A stretch of 64,000 nucleotides of DNA from Lacrimispora sphenoides (GTDB lineage: Bacteria; Bacillota; Clostridia; Lachnospirales; Lachnospiraceae): positions 1,262,001 through 1,326,000 of the forward strand of contig NZ_FOIP01000001.1 of NCBI RefSeq assembly GCF_900105215.1, in the 5' to 3' direction. A model generated the notes under the pieces. That model had not been told where the DNA came from. It saw only the letters and a list, made by a program, of their open reading frames with translations, and made no database searches. Numbering within the stretch: the first letter of the stretch is position 1; the number at the start of each line of letters is the position of its first letter. Shown here piece after piece: positions 1 through 7,680 of the stretch. The position numbers and the translations under genes were made by a program.

Positions 1-246
1 CATAAATCCTTTCCATGCTTTTTCAAGTTCCTCACCATTCTCACATTCCAGAAGAAAGAGACGGTATTTATCCCAGGCTTCTCTGTGAAACCTGCTGAAT
101 ACAGAGTCCATGGAAGAATCGGCCGCCAGCTTTAGATAAAACCTGGTTCCGGCAGTCCGTGCGGACTCTAAAAGTCCGCACATCAGGCTGAATATGCATA
201 AAAGAGCTAAACTGAAAAACACTGTTACCTGCCCGCTTTTGCGCAT
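1..246 (-). CDS. DUF5702-like Tad-locus protein, partial
   Basis: This is the N-terminal 82 codons of a protein whose 3' end lies outside the window. It begins MRKSGQVTVFFSLALLC, a short basic start followed by one hydrophobic segment (about residues 7-27), the layout of TadE/TadG-type pseudopilins and of the DUF5702 proteins that close clostridial Tad operons. After the membrane segment comes an ectodomain beginning ESARTAGTRFYLKLAADSSM. Its ATG shares one base with the TGA of the pilin gene upstream, so the two are translationally coupled. The role, a minor pilin or assembly factor, is inferred from family and context. The same DNA has an open alternative frame at 68-295, which I reject. 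Confidence 0.75.
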   Translation of the reverse strand, partial: MRKSGQVTVFFSLALLCIFSLMCGLLESARTAGTRFYLKLAADSSMDSVFSRFHREAWDKYRLFLLECENGEELEKAWKGFM

Positions 247-434
247 CAATACACCTCTTTAGACTGGCTGTTGATTTCCTTGAATATGTTATCAAGAAGA
301 GTCGTTATCTGCTTTTTAAAAATAATGACAAGTCCGATTAACACCACCAGGATCAGCACTACTTCAATCACGCCTATTCCGTCTTCTTCCTTAAAGAAAT
401 CCAGGATCTGACTGTTTACCGTTGTCAGCATCAT
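246..434 (-). CDS. Flp1-like type IVb pilin
   Basis: A 62-residue protein with the Flp pilin layout: a short N-terminus (MMLTTVNSQILDFFKEEDG), then a long hydrophobic stretch beginning IGVIEVVLILVVLIGLVIIF, then a short polar tail. The EEDGIGVIEVVLIL segment resembles the Flp processing region, where prepilin peptidase cuts after Gly and leaves a hydrophobic helix with a Glu near its start. It sits between the TadC gene (13-bp gap) and the DUF5702 gene (1-base overlap). It is probably the structural subunit of the pilus made by this operon, processed by the peptidase at 4738-5280. A good ribosome site (GGGAGG) precedes the ATG. Confidence 0.8.
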   Translation of the reverse strand: MMLTTVNSQILDFFKEEDGIGVIEVVLILVVLIGLVIIFKKQITTLLDNIFKEINSQSKEVY

Positions 435-446
435 ATCACCTCCCTT

Positions 447-1697
447 CTAATAAAATGACAGGAACGCAGGCACGACGATCATGACCATGACCACCCCGAG
501 CATCATAAACAGAGGCAGCAAAAGTTTGGTTCCTGCTTCTTCCCCCAGCTTTTTCGCCAGGTTCTTCCTTAGCTCAAAGGCTGAAGCCATCTCAAGCTCC
601 AAAGCCGGGCGAAGCTGCCTGCTTCCGTTTTTCTGACTCTGTTCCAGGAGAGTGGAGAGCTTTATGTAGGCCTGTAAGCCGCATCGCCTTCCAAATTCAC
701 TGTAAGCCCGTCCTTCCGACAGCCCGCTGCTAATCTGACTTGCTGTCTTCACCATCTCCTCATACGCCGGACGTGCGCTTCTTTTCCCCTGCTTTACGGC
801 CTCCTTATAGCCAGCCGCAATCCTCTCCCAGGCTCCACGGACGGTAAGGCCTGCTCCGATATAGACTACCAGCTTGGAAACCACCTCAGAATAATCAAAC
901 AGCAATTGCTGCTCACGTATCTTCGCCTGACTTTTCCTGTCAAACTCTTCTTTTACGTGCAGGAGAGCCGCCAGTAAAAACCCCAGCACCGGCAATATCC
1001 GGTAATCCGCCTCTTCAGGCTTAAAATACATCAGCCGGTTCCCCTCATAAACTGAGGGCAGTAGCAGGCGATCCTCTGTCTGCTGTTTCATATCCATCTG
1101 GCCTATCCACTGAAGAAAGCCTGCGGCTACTTTTTCGTCCTTGGTAAGGGAGGCCGGGTAAACCGTCACTTTAAACTCATATAGGTCCTCATGGTGCCCA
1201 TCTGTCACTCTGGCCCTTAACCAGACCTGCTCTCCTTCTTCTGGTATTTCCTCATTGTGAACAATTCCAAAGGAATCGATCACCTGTGGATTATCAGACT
1301 CCCAGCTGATTCTAAGCCCATAATTTCCAAGGCTGTTCTTTAAATTTAAACTTTCTCTCACCTCCTCAAGAGACTCATTTTCCCCCAGCATCTGCCGGGT
1401 CAGTTCAGGCCGGATCCTTTGAAACAGCTCCTTTGCCTCTTCCGCCCCATACTGCCGCTCCCTGACAGGGATTCTCACCGGTATCTTCCTATCCCCATTC
1501 TCCCGGTCAAGCCCGGATACCTGGATATCATATGTAATCTCTCCGTGCCCCGGCCCTGCCCGTTTAAGCCCTCCCCCTTCCGTTACCATCTGCCCGCCCA
1601 CTGCATAAAACAGCTCAAAAGCAACATATAAGGCAATCCCGGAAACAACGCAGGCCATCTGTATCTTTGTAAAAGGAAATCTCCATGTTCTTTTCAT
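447..1697 (-). CDS. tadC: TadC-like pilus assembly membrane protein with Ig-like ectodomain
   Basis: A 416-residue inner-membrane platform protein of the type II secretion F family. The C-terminal part (roughly residues 250-416) carries the family helical bundle (LLFDYSEVVSKLVVYIGAGL, then SQISSGLSEGRAYSEFGRRC) and ends in a transmembrane helix. The oddity is the N-terminal half. After a first membrane helix (about 12-32) there is a roughly 180-residue extracytoplasmic region containing a stretch like bacterial Ig-like folds (ISWESDNPQVIDSFGIV, ending EFKVTVYP). Ordinary TadC proteins are near 300 residues and lack it. The start overlaps the TadB stop by 4 bp. The platform role is family knowledge; the role of the ectodomain is unknown. 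Confidence 0.8.
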   Translation of the reverse strand: MKRTWRFPFTKIQMACVVSGIALYVAFELFYAVGGQMVTEGGGLKRAGPGHGEITYDIQVSGLDRENGDRKIPVRIPVRERQYGAEEAKELFQRIRPELTRQMLGENESLEEVRESLNLKNSLGNYGLRISWESDNPQVIDSFGIVHNEEIPEEGEQVWLRARVTDGHHEDLYEFKVTVYPASLTKDEKVAAGFLQWIGQMDMKQQTEDRLLLPSVYEGNRLMYFKPEEADYRILPVLGFLLAALLHVKEEFDRKSQAKIREQQLLFDYSEVVSKLVVYIGAGLTVRGAWERIAAGYKEAVKQGKRSARPAYEEMVKTASQISSGLSEGRAYSEFGRRCGLQAYIKLSTLLEQSQKNGSRQLRPALELEMASAFELRKNLAKKLGEEAGTKLLLPLFMMLGVVMVMIVVPAFLSFY

Positions 1698-2491
1698 ATC
1701 TCAATCCTCATAATCCATCTTGAAATCCCCAGGGCAGCGATGTAAATGATCATGCACAGGGTCATAAGAATCCTTCCGATTCCTGTACTGTACATGATGT
1801 TAAAAAAGCCTGGAGAAGTCAGATCAATATAAAGAACAATAAAAAAGGGGATCATGCTCATAATTTTTTGTTCAAACTGTTTTGAGGCTGTCATCGTTAA
1901 AATCTCCTGTCTTACCTGTACCTTGTCCCTTATTACATCCGCCGTGTGGCTTATGATCATAACCAGTTCACCTCCGCTTCGTTTAGCCGCGGCAAACACC
2001 TCCGCAAAGTTCTTAACATCATCAAGGCCGCTGCGGCCTGCAAAATCGGAAAGCGCCAGCTCGACCGAACGGTTCATCCGGATCTGGCTTTCAATATGCT
2101 TAAATTCCCTGGAAACCATCCCCTCCTCCCCGAAAAGCAGACCCAATTCCTTTACGGAAGCAGAAAACGCGTTCTCCACAGAATAACCGGCACTTAAGAA
2201 GGAGGCTAAAAGAAGGATGCCCTCCTTAAATTCCAGATTTAACTGCTGAAGCCGGCCTTCCTTCAGCTCCCTTTTTTTAATCATAGGAAATATAAAAACC
2301 ATTGGGACAAACAACAGAAATGATAGGGCACTGCGGTAAAAAATGTAAGCGAAAAGCCCTGCAATTGCCAGGCCCTGAAGTCCATACAGGCACCACTGAA
2401 CGGGTGTCAGATCATAGGTTTCATATTTCAATGCCTGCTGCTTTAAGTTTTTCGGCGTTTTGAATAATTCCCACTTTTTTAAGGCTTCCAT
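1694..2491 (-). CDS. tadB: TadB-like pilus assembly membrane protein
   Basis: A type II secretion F-family platform protein, partner of TadC in the Tad pilus motor. From the chosen ATG (MEALKKWELF) it has 265 residues: two membrane helices near the N-terminus, the conserved cytoplasmic bundle (FKEGILLLASFLSAGYSVEN; FAEVFAAAKRSGGELVMII) and two C-terminal helices. Upstream in-frame ATGs at 2521 and 2578 exist, but they would overlap tadA by 101-158 bp. The 2491 start has AAGGACAGG about 10 bases upstream and still overlaps the end of tadA by 71 bp. The stop overlaps tadC in ATGA, as expected for coupled genes. Confidence 0.85.
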   Translation of the reverse strand: MEALKKWELFKTPKNLKQQALKYETYDLTPVQWCLYGLQGLAIAGLFAYIFYRSALSFLLFVPMVFIFPMIKKRELKEGRLQQLNLEFKEGILLLASFLSAGYSVENAFSASVKELGLLFGEEGMVSREFKHIESQIRMNRSVELALSDFAGRSGLDDVKNFAEVFAAAKRSGGELVMIISHTADVIRDKVQVRQEILTMTASKQFEQKIMSMIPFFIVLYIDLTSPGFFNIMYSTGIGRILMTLCMIIYIAALGISRWIMRIEI

Positions 2492-3641
2492 GAACAGCCT
2501 GTCCTTCTTCCGGATTCCCATAATCTTCCTCAAACCTGTATAGCGGATTAAGCCTGATTTCTCCGTTCTCATAACCAATTACCTCCACAATGGACAAGAC
2601 CCTCCTGCTTTTATCTCTAAGCCGTCCCAAATGAATTAAGATATCAATTGCTGCCGCAACCTGGCTTCTAATTGCTGCCAATGGGATATCTGCTCCCATA
2701 AGCACCATAGTCTCCAGCCTGGAAAGCATGTCTTTGGGACTGTTTCCATGGCCGGTGCTGAGGCTTCCGTCATGGCCGGTGTTCATGGCTGATATCATGT
2801 CCAAAGCCTCCTTTCCTCTCACCTCACCAACGATTATTCTGCTGGGATTCATTCTGAGTGCAGCCCGGATCAGATCACCAATGGACACTTCCCCATCACC
2901 CTCACCATTGGCCTCTCTTGTTTCAAGCCGCACCAGATTGGGAATATGAGCAATCTTCAGTTCCGCGGAATCTTCAATGGTCACAATCCGCTCATCCCTG
3001 GGGATGTAGGCAGACAGGGCATTGAGAAACGTACTTTTTCCCGAATTGGTCCCTCCGCTGATAAAAATATTGTATCCCGCCTCTACAATGCATTTTAGAA
3101 AATCCGCAGCCTCTTCTGTAACCGACCCCATCTTTAGCAACCTGGTCATGGTAATGGGCTTTGGAAACTTACGGATGGTCACGGCGGGGCCGTCTAAGGC
3201 AATGGGCGGCAGCACGACATGGACCCTGGAACCATCAGATAACCTGGCATCCGCGATGGGCCTTGATACATTTACCGTACGGTTTACTCTGCTGACGATC
3301 TGCTGAATGGTATCCTCTAGCTGCTCCTGACTGTCAAAGGCTCTGACCCACTGCTCCATACGCCCGTTTTTCTCCACAAAGACATGGTCTGCCCCATTTA
3401 CCATGATCTCTGACACATCCTCATCATCTACCAGCTCCTGAAGGGCCCCAAGCCGCCGGAAAGAATCAAAAAGCCTGCCCCGAAGCTCCTTCTTATCTTT
3501 TAGGGGAAGAAAACTGACCTGCCCATACTCCAAAATTCTGCGGTCTATGATGTCATAAAGCTCATCATCAGTTACCTGCTGCCGTTCATCCAGCTCTTTC
3601 ATGATTTCTTCCCGAAGCTTCCTTCTTTCCTCATCGTCCAT
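2421..3641 (-). CDS. tadA: TadA/CpaF-type pilus assembly ATPase
   Basis: The secretion ATPase that powers Tad pilus assembly, 406 residues. Visible marks are Walker A GGTNSGKST (residues 196-204, Lys202), an aspartate box (TIEDSAELKI), Walker B (PSRIIVGEVRGKEALDMI) and the His box (GHDGSLSTGHGNSPKDML). The N-terminal domain has the CpaF signature VDDEDVSEIMVNG. The start at 3641 is chosen because AAGGAGGAACAGCC lies directly upstream; a longer in-frame start at 3725 would run into the TadZ gene. The 3' end overlaps tadB. It is expected to form a hexamer at the inner membrane under TadB/TadC. Confidence 0.95.
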   Translation of the reverse strand: MDDEERRKLREEIMKELDERQQVTDDELYDIIDRRILEYGQVSFLPLKDKKELRGRLFDSFRRLGALQELVDDEDVSEIMVNGADHVFVEKNGRMEQWVRAFDSQEQLEDTIQQIVSRVNRTVNVSRPIADARLSDGSRVHVVLPPIALDGPAVTIRKFPKPITMTRLLKMGSVTEEAADFLKCIVEAGYNIFISGGTNSGKSTFLNALSAYIPRDERIVTIEDSAELKIAHIPNLVRLETREANGEGDGEVSIGDLIRAALRMNPSRIIVGEVRGKEALDMISAMNTGHDGSLSTGHGNSPKDMLSRLETMVLMGADIPLAAIRSQVAAAIDILIHLGRLRDKSRRVLSIVEVIGYENGEIRLNPLYRFEEDYGNPEEGQAVHGSLKKVGIIQNAEKLKAAGIEI

Positions 3642-3673
3642 GGCTGTTCCTCCTTGTACAATTTCTTTACCGC

Positions 3674-4675
3674 TTATGGCTGTTTCCTCAAAAGCTGCCT
3701 TGTATAATCTCCCAATTCTCCCCATAAGAGTTGTTCCAGATAGTTGTCTTTCCGTCCAAAGCTGCAGTGATAGGGAGGCTTTATTTTCTGAATCCGGTTT
3801 TTAAGAGACTCATGGCCGGATGACACCAGGTATTCCTCAAACTCTTCTATCTTAGCTGCAGATACGCAGTCATCCTTTACCGGCATATATACTGCATCGC
3901 ATATCTCCAGCACCTCTGAAGCTTTCTTGCCGAATTGGCCTAAATCCAGAATAATGGATTCATAAACACTTTTCATGGCAATGTGGGCTACCAGCTCTGC
4001 CATCACCTGCCCGGTCACCTGGCAAAGGTCCTCAGGGTATTGCACAGGCGGCACATAATCCAGCTCCCCCCAGGTATAGACGACAGATCCAAGGCGTACC
4101 CAGCGAAAACCTTCCTGGCTGTAATAATACAAAAGATCAGACAAACCTCCCTTATACTCTTCTCCGATCAGCCGCTGAAATCCCGAGCAATCCTCAAAGT
4201 TTAGATAAAGAACCTTTAAATCCCGGGCCAGAAGCTGTCCCATGGTAAGGGCAAAAGAGGTCTTTAAGCACCGGTTGATGGGAGAATAGACTCCTATGAT
4301 CCTCCCCGTCTTTGAAACCATGGAATAACCCAGATCTCCAGGATCGTCACAGTAGTAATTCATCACCTCCCGCATCAGACTGTCGGCCGCCTGATATTTA
4401 TAAATGCTTGGATACTGTCCTTCCGGAGGGACTGCCTCACCGTCAGCCAGTATGATCACAACGGCAGCGGCTATTTTTTCTATATCCTCCCTGGAAACGG
4501 AGGAACTAATGAGCAAAAGCTCTATCTTATGGTCTTCCCCATATGCCTTCAGCTGTTCTAAGGTTGTAAATGCCATAACCGAGAACCCGACCTGCTCCTT
4601 TTGGTTTACAAAATCCGTGAACCTCTCCGTATACAAAGGGTCCGTATCATAAACCGCCATCACTCTCTTTGCCAA
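3674..4675 (-). CDS. tadZ: TadZ/CpaE-like pilus localisation protein
   Basis: About 333 residues, with a receiver-like N-terminal part (AVYDTDPLYTERFTDFV) and a C-terminal ParA/MinD-like fold. The expected deviant Walker A is degraded: it reads YSPINRCLKTSFALTMGQLL (about residues 133-152), keeping the Lys-Thr but lacking the usual GG. The Walker-B-like ESIILDLGQFGKKASEVLEI is recognisable. TadZ/CpaE proteins place the pilus machine at the cell pole. The start is taken as TTG at 4675, with AAGGAGG about 8 bases upstream; a TTG at 4681 lies too close to that site, and an ATG exists at 4660. It is followed by tadA after 32 bp. Confidence 0.8.
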   Translation of the reverse strand: MAKRVMAVYDTDPLYTERFTDFVNQKEQVGFSVMAFTTLEQLKAYGEDHKIELLLISSSVSREDIEKIAAAVVIILADGEAVPPEGQYPSIYKYQAADSLMREVMNYYCDDPGDLGYSMVSKTGRIIGVYSPINRCLKTSFALTMGQLLARDLKVLYLNFEDCSGFQRLIGEEYKGGLSDLLYYYSQEGFRWVRLGSVVYTWGELDYVPPVQYPEDLCQVTGQVMAELVAHIAMKSVYESIILDLGQFGKKASEVLEICDAVYMPVKDDCVSAAKIEEFEEYLVSSGHESLKNRIQKIKPPYHCSFGRKDNYLEQLLWGELGDYTRQLLRKQP

Positions 4676-4737
4676 AACCAATCCTCCTTATTTTGTATAC
4701 TAATAAATCAAGCGGATATGTTTTCATATCCAGTTGA

Positions 4738-5280
4738 TCAAAAAAACACAGAACCCAATGTCCCTAAAAACAGGCATAGGCCTAAAGGTATCACCATATC
4801 ATATCCATCCCGGACAGGATCGTAGTAAATTGTAAATTTCCCAGTTTGAAATACGTGCCTGATATAGGCAAGAAGACAAGAAAGGCGGGCGAAAAGGCTG
4901 CCACTCCCTGCCATTTTGATAAAGGACCAGAAAGCCCCTATAAGAAAACCAAGTCCAACGGCCAAAGCGCCTGCTCTAAACCCCAGAAAGCCGCATATGA
5001 GTGCAGTAAGCTTGATATCTCCCGCACCGATCATCCGGCACAGGAATAGTAAAAAGAATATCCCTGTTACAATTACCAGCCTCAGCAAGAACAGAAGGCC
5101 TCCAAAAGGATTCTCCGGACCAGGGATTTCAAGCAGAATGCCAAGGATGATCCCTGAAAGCACCAACCAGTTAGGGATACGGTGTTCCCGGACATCATAA
5201 AAAGCTCCTGCCCCTAAAATTAGCAGCAAAATAACATACCGAACGATACAATCCCCCCTCTTTACATAAAATTTTAACAT
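4738..5280 (-). CDS. A24-family prepilin peptidase (TadV/CpaA-like)
   Basis: A small integral-membrane aspartate peptidase of 180 residues that cleaves the Flp prepilin leader. The two catalytic aspartates are visible in their family settings: Asp29 in FYDVREHRIPN and Asp88 in IGAGDIKL (GxGDxK). Several hydrophobic segments span the protein. It is the first gene of the Tad operon. The ATG at 5280 lacks a ribosome site, whereas a strong purine tract (AGAGGGGGG) lies inside the reading frame about 25 bases later, so translation may start near residue 12 at a non-ATG codon. The peptidase role is secure from the motif; the exact start is not. Confidence 0.88.
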   Translation of the reverse strand: MLKFYVKRGDCIVRYVILLLILGAGAFYDVREHRIPNWLVLSGIILGILLEIPGPENPFGGLLFLLRLVIVTGIFFLLFLCRMIGAGDIKLTALICGFLGFRAGALAVGLGFLIGAFWSFIKMAGSGSLFARLSCLLAYIRHVFQTGKFTIYYDPVRDGYDMVIPLGLCLFLGTLGSVFF

Positions 5281-5543
5281 TGGAATTCACGCTGGAAAAT
5301 CAGCTATGGATTATGAAAAACTTTTGAAATGCTGTATGCGGAACGCATATAAGAATGTGCCTTTATTATGCACAAGGGAAAATAAAATGTCAACTGTTTT
5401 TTACAAGAAATATTGTATACATACTTTTATATGGTTTTCTGAGAGCAAAGGCTCCTATGTGAATTTATTGTCATATTTCAACAATTTTTTTCAAATTTTC
5501 CTATTTATCGCAGCATAAATCACAAAATTATGGCAGCAAAACA
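5281..5543. other. AT-rich divergent intergenic region
   Basis: Together with the promoter at 5544-5572 this forms a 333-bp gap between the divergent Tad operon and the ArsR gene. It is AT-rich and presumably holds the Tad operon promoter, but I cannot single out a convincing -35/-10 pair on the minus strand. Open frames within it lack ribosome sites. I see no RNA gene. Confidence 0.4.
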
Positions 5544-5572
5544 TTGACGTTATCCTGCTGAGATGATAAAAT
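5544..5572 (+). promoter_or_regulatory. SigA-type promoter of the ArsR gene
   Basis: TTGACG at 5544-5549 and TAAAAT at 5567-5572 are separated by exactly 17 bp. They lie about 40 bases ahead of the ArsR start codon, with a ribosome site (AAAGGAGG) just before the ATG. This is a near-consensus housekeeping promoter. Confidence 0.75.
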
Positions 5573-5613
5573 AATATTAGTTTAATTTTTTAAACCAAAG
5601 GAGGAATCCAACC

Positions 5614-5994
5614 ATGCATGCCGAGGATTTTAATGAACTTTTCCAGAATTGCATGCCGATTTTTATCGCTCTCGGAGACGAAGTGCGGCTGACCATAATT
5701 AAGGTTCTGGCCAATGCAGGTCTTTATGATGACCTGGGAAACGACGTTTCAAACACCAAAGATGACCTAAGCATAAGACCCAGGCAGGGAATGAATGTAA
5801 AGGAAATCACGGAAATGACCCGTTTGTCCCGCCCTGCCATTTCCCATCATTTAAAGATTTTAAAAAAGGCAGGTCTTGTGAATGTCCGCCAGGAAGGGAC
5901 AGCTAATTATTACTATCTGACCATTGGCGACAGCACAAAAAAACTTTGTTCTCTGGGGCTGTATTTACAGGAACTAATGAACCAGGTTTCATAA
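5614..5994 (+). CDS. ArsR-family winged-helix transcriptional regulator
   Basis: A 126-residue ArsR/SmtB-like DNA-binding protein. The N-terminal helix has the family pattern FIALGDEVRLTIIKVL. The recognition helix region reads MTRLSRPAISHHLKILKKAG (about residues 70-89), followed by a wing ending in NYYYLTI. Between the helices is an inserted stretch (DDLGNDVSNTKDDLSIRPRQ) not found in short ArsR proteins. No cysteine metal site of the CxC type is visible, so it may sense something other than a metal. It is followed by the DUF2508/GH13/glgB genes on the same strand, which makes it a candidate local regulator; that is inference. Confidence 0.85.
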   Translation: MHAEDFNELFQNCMPIFIALGDEVRLTIIKVLANAGLYDDLGNDVSNTKDDLSIRPRQGMNVKEITEMTRLSRPAISHHLKILKKAGLVNVRQEGTANYYYLTIGDSTKKLCSLGLYLQELMNQVS

Positions 5995-6095
5995 ATTATA
6001 AATGATATACAGGGAATATATGAATAAAGTGCCATTTTCCAGACATACTGAATTTATAGCATTCGGTAAAAATTATAAAATCTGGAGATGATAAA

Positions 6096-6314
6096 ATGAA
6101 ACATGGTCTATTAAAAAAACATCTGGTCCTGTCAGAGGAAGAGCGGAATTTAAGGCGTGAGATTGAACGTTCCAAAACCGCCATTGATTCCGCCAGAAAT
6201 CACTTTGAGCAGGTGGTTGACCCAACGCTTATTGATTGTTATATCTACGAACTTAACGCGGCACAGCTGCGTTACCAGTTCCTTCTGCGACGCTTTAAAA
6301 GCCGGGAGGTATAA
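6096..6314 (+). CDS. DUF2508 family protein (YaaL-like)
   Basis: A 72-residue soluble, mostly helical protein. The C-terminal half carries the DUF2508 signature, DPTLIDCYIYELNAAQLRYQ, preceded by a charged helix (EIERSKTAIDSARNHF). The family is widespread in Firmicutes and has no known function. The ribosome site is CTGGAG 7 bases before the ATG. It lies 27 bp upstream of the GH13 gene and may be cotranscribed with it. Confidence 0.85.
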   Translation: MKHGLLKKHLVLSEEERNLRREIERSKTAIDSARNHFEQVVDPTLIDCYIYELNAAQLRYQFLLRRFKSREV

Positions 6315-6341
6315 AACTACTATAATCTGGAGGATAAGTAT

Positions 6342-7676
6342 ATGAGCAAGTGGTATGATAGGGGAGTTTTTTATCACATATATCCCCTGGGGCTTGTGGG
6401 CGCTCCGAAAGAGAACAGGGAATTTTCTGTTGTGAACCGGTTTGGGGAACTTTGTAAGTGGATTTCCCATATCCGGTCTCTGGGGTGCAATGCGATCTAC
6501 ATCGGGCCACTGTTTGAATCCTCTACCCATGGGTACGATACGCGTGATTACCGGATGGTGGACCGCCGTCTTGGTGACAGAGAAGGCTTTCAGGAGTTTG
6601 TGTCCCGCTGCCATGAAGCAGGTATTAAAGTGGTTGTTGACGGCGTCTTTAACCATACGGGACGGGAGTTTTTTGCATTTCAGGATATTTTAAACCATAG
6701 GGAGAATTCTCCCTACAGGGACTGGTACCGGGGAATCAACTTTGCCGGCAGCAGTCCTCTGGGAGATTCCTTTGGTTACGAAGCGTGGCAGGGACACTTT
6801 GAGCTTCCTTGCCTTAATCTTTTTAATCCCGCAGTCAGGCAGTATTTATTTGATACCGTACAGTTTTGGATCAATAACTTTGACATTGACGGAATACGTC
6901 TTGACTGTGCCAATGTACTGGACTTTGGATTTATGAAGGAGCTGAGGCAGCACACGGCGGAAATGAAAGAAGATTTCTGGCTCATGGGGGAAGTTATCCA
7001 TGGAGAATACGGCAGATGGGTCAGTCCCGGTATGCTTCATTCTGTCACGAACTACGAACTACATAAGAGCATTTATTCTGGCCATAATGACCACAACTAT
7101 TTTGAAATTGCACACAATGTGAAAAGACTGGAATCCATCGGATCACGGCTTTATACCTTTGTGGACAATCATGACGAAAACCGGATCTCAAGCAAGCTAT
7201 CCAATACCCAGCACCTCTATCCGGTTTACACCCTGTTATTCACCCTTCCCGGAATCCCCTCCGTCTACTATGGCAGCGAGTTTGGGATGGAGGGCAGACG
7301 AACCAATACGGATGACTCCATGCTGCGTCCCTTGGTTTCCATTTCCGAAGTAAAGAAGTTTACCTGTCCGCTTGAGGATTTTATCAGCAAGCTGGGTCAT
7401 ATCCATGAACAAAACCCTGAGTTTCATGGAGGCCGGTACCAGGAGCTTCTTCTCACCAACCGTCAGTATGCATTTGCACGGTTTCATGAAAGTCAGGCCA
7501 TCATAACTGCAGTAAACAATGATGATTCTGACGCATTTGCCGGAATTCCCTGTCCTTGTGAGGGAAACACTGCTGTCAATCTTCTGAATGGAGAAATATT
7601 TCCAGTGATTGACCATAGAATCGGATTGACCATACCCGCAAACCGGGGTGTTATCTTAAAGATCATGGAGGGATGA
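6342..7676 (+). CDS. GH13 alpha-amylase family enzyme (maltodextrinase-like)
   Basis: A 444-residue cytoplasmic (no signal peptide) alpha-glucan hydrolase. Conserved GH13 regions are present: region I DGVFNH, region II GIRLDCAN with nucleophile Asp188, region III LMGEV with acid/base Glu217, and region IV FVDNHDENR with Asp278. The intact triad argues for activity. The short length without an N-terminal beta-domain suggests a small maltodextrin- or cyclodextrin-degrading subfamily; the exact substrate cannot be read from sequence. The ribosome site is TGGAGGATAAGT. glgB starts 4 bp after its stop, so the two are almost certainly cotranscribed and probably act together on glycogen or imported dextrins. 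Confidence 0.92.
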   Translation: MSKWYDRGVFYHIYPLGLVGAPKENREFSVVNRFGELCKWISHIRSLGCNAIYIGPLFESSTHGYDTRDYRMVDRRLGDREGFQEFVSRCHEAGIKVVVDGVFNHTGREFFAFQDILNHRENSPYRDWYRGINFAGSSPLGDSFGYEAWQGHFELPCLNLFNPAVRQYLFDTVQFWINNFDIDGIRLDCANVLDFGFMKELRQHTAEMKEDFWLMGEVIHGEYGRWVSPGMLHSVTNYELHKSIYSGHNDHNYFEIAHNVKRLESIGSRLYTFVDNHDENRISSKLSNTQHLYPVYTLLFTLPGIPSVYYGSEFGMEGRRTNTDDSMLRPLVSISEVKKFTCPLEDFISKLGHIHEQNPEFHGGRYQELLLTNRQYAFARFHESQAIITAVNNDDSDAFAGIPCPCEGNTAVNLLNGEIFPVIDHRIGLTIPANRGVILKIMEG

Positions 7677-7680
7677 GCGA

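Noticed and set aside
68..295. 75-codon minus-strand open frame
   Set aside because: It lies in another frame over the DUF5702 gene (1-246) and the pilin stop; the rejected product has no family features while the other frame has a clear membrane-anchor start.
4705..4745. Hairpin (ATCAACTGGATATG / CATATCCGCTTGAT) between the prepilin peptidase and tadZ considered as a terminator
   Set aside because: No T-tract follows on the minus strand, and both genes belong to one operon; at most it could stabilise or process the transcript.
5306..5518. 70-codon plus-strand ORF between the Tad operon and the ArsR gene
   Set aside because: No ribosome site, AT-rich composition and no recognisable pattern in the product.
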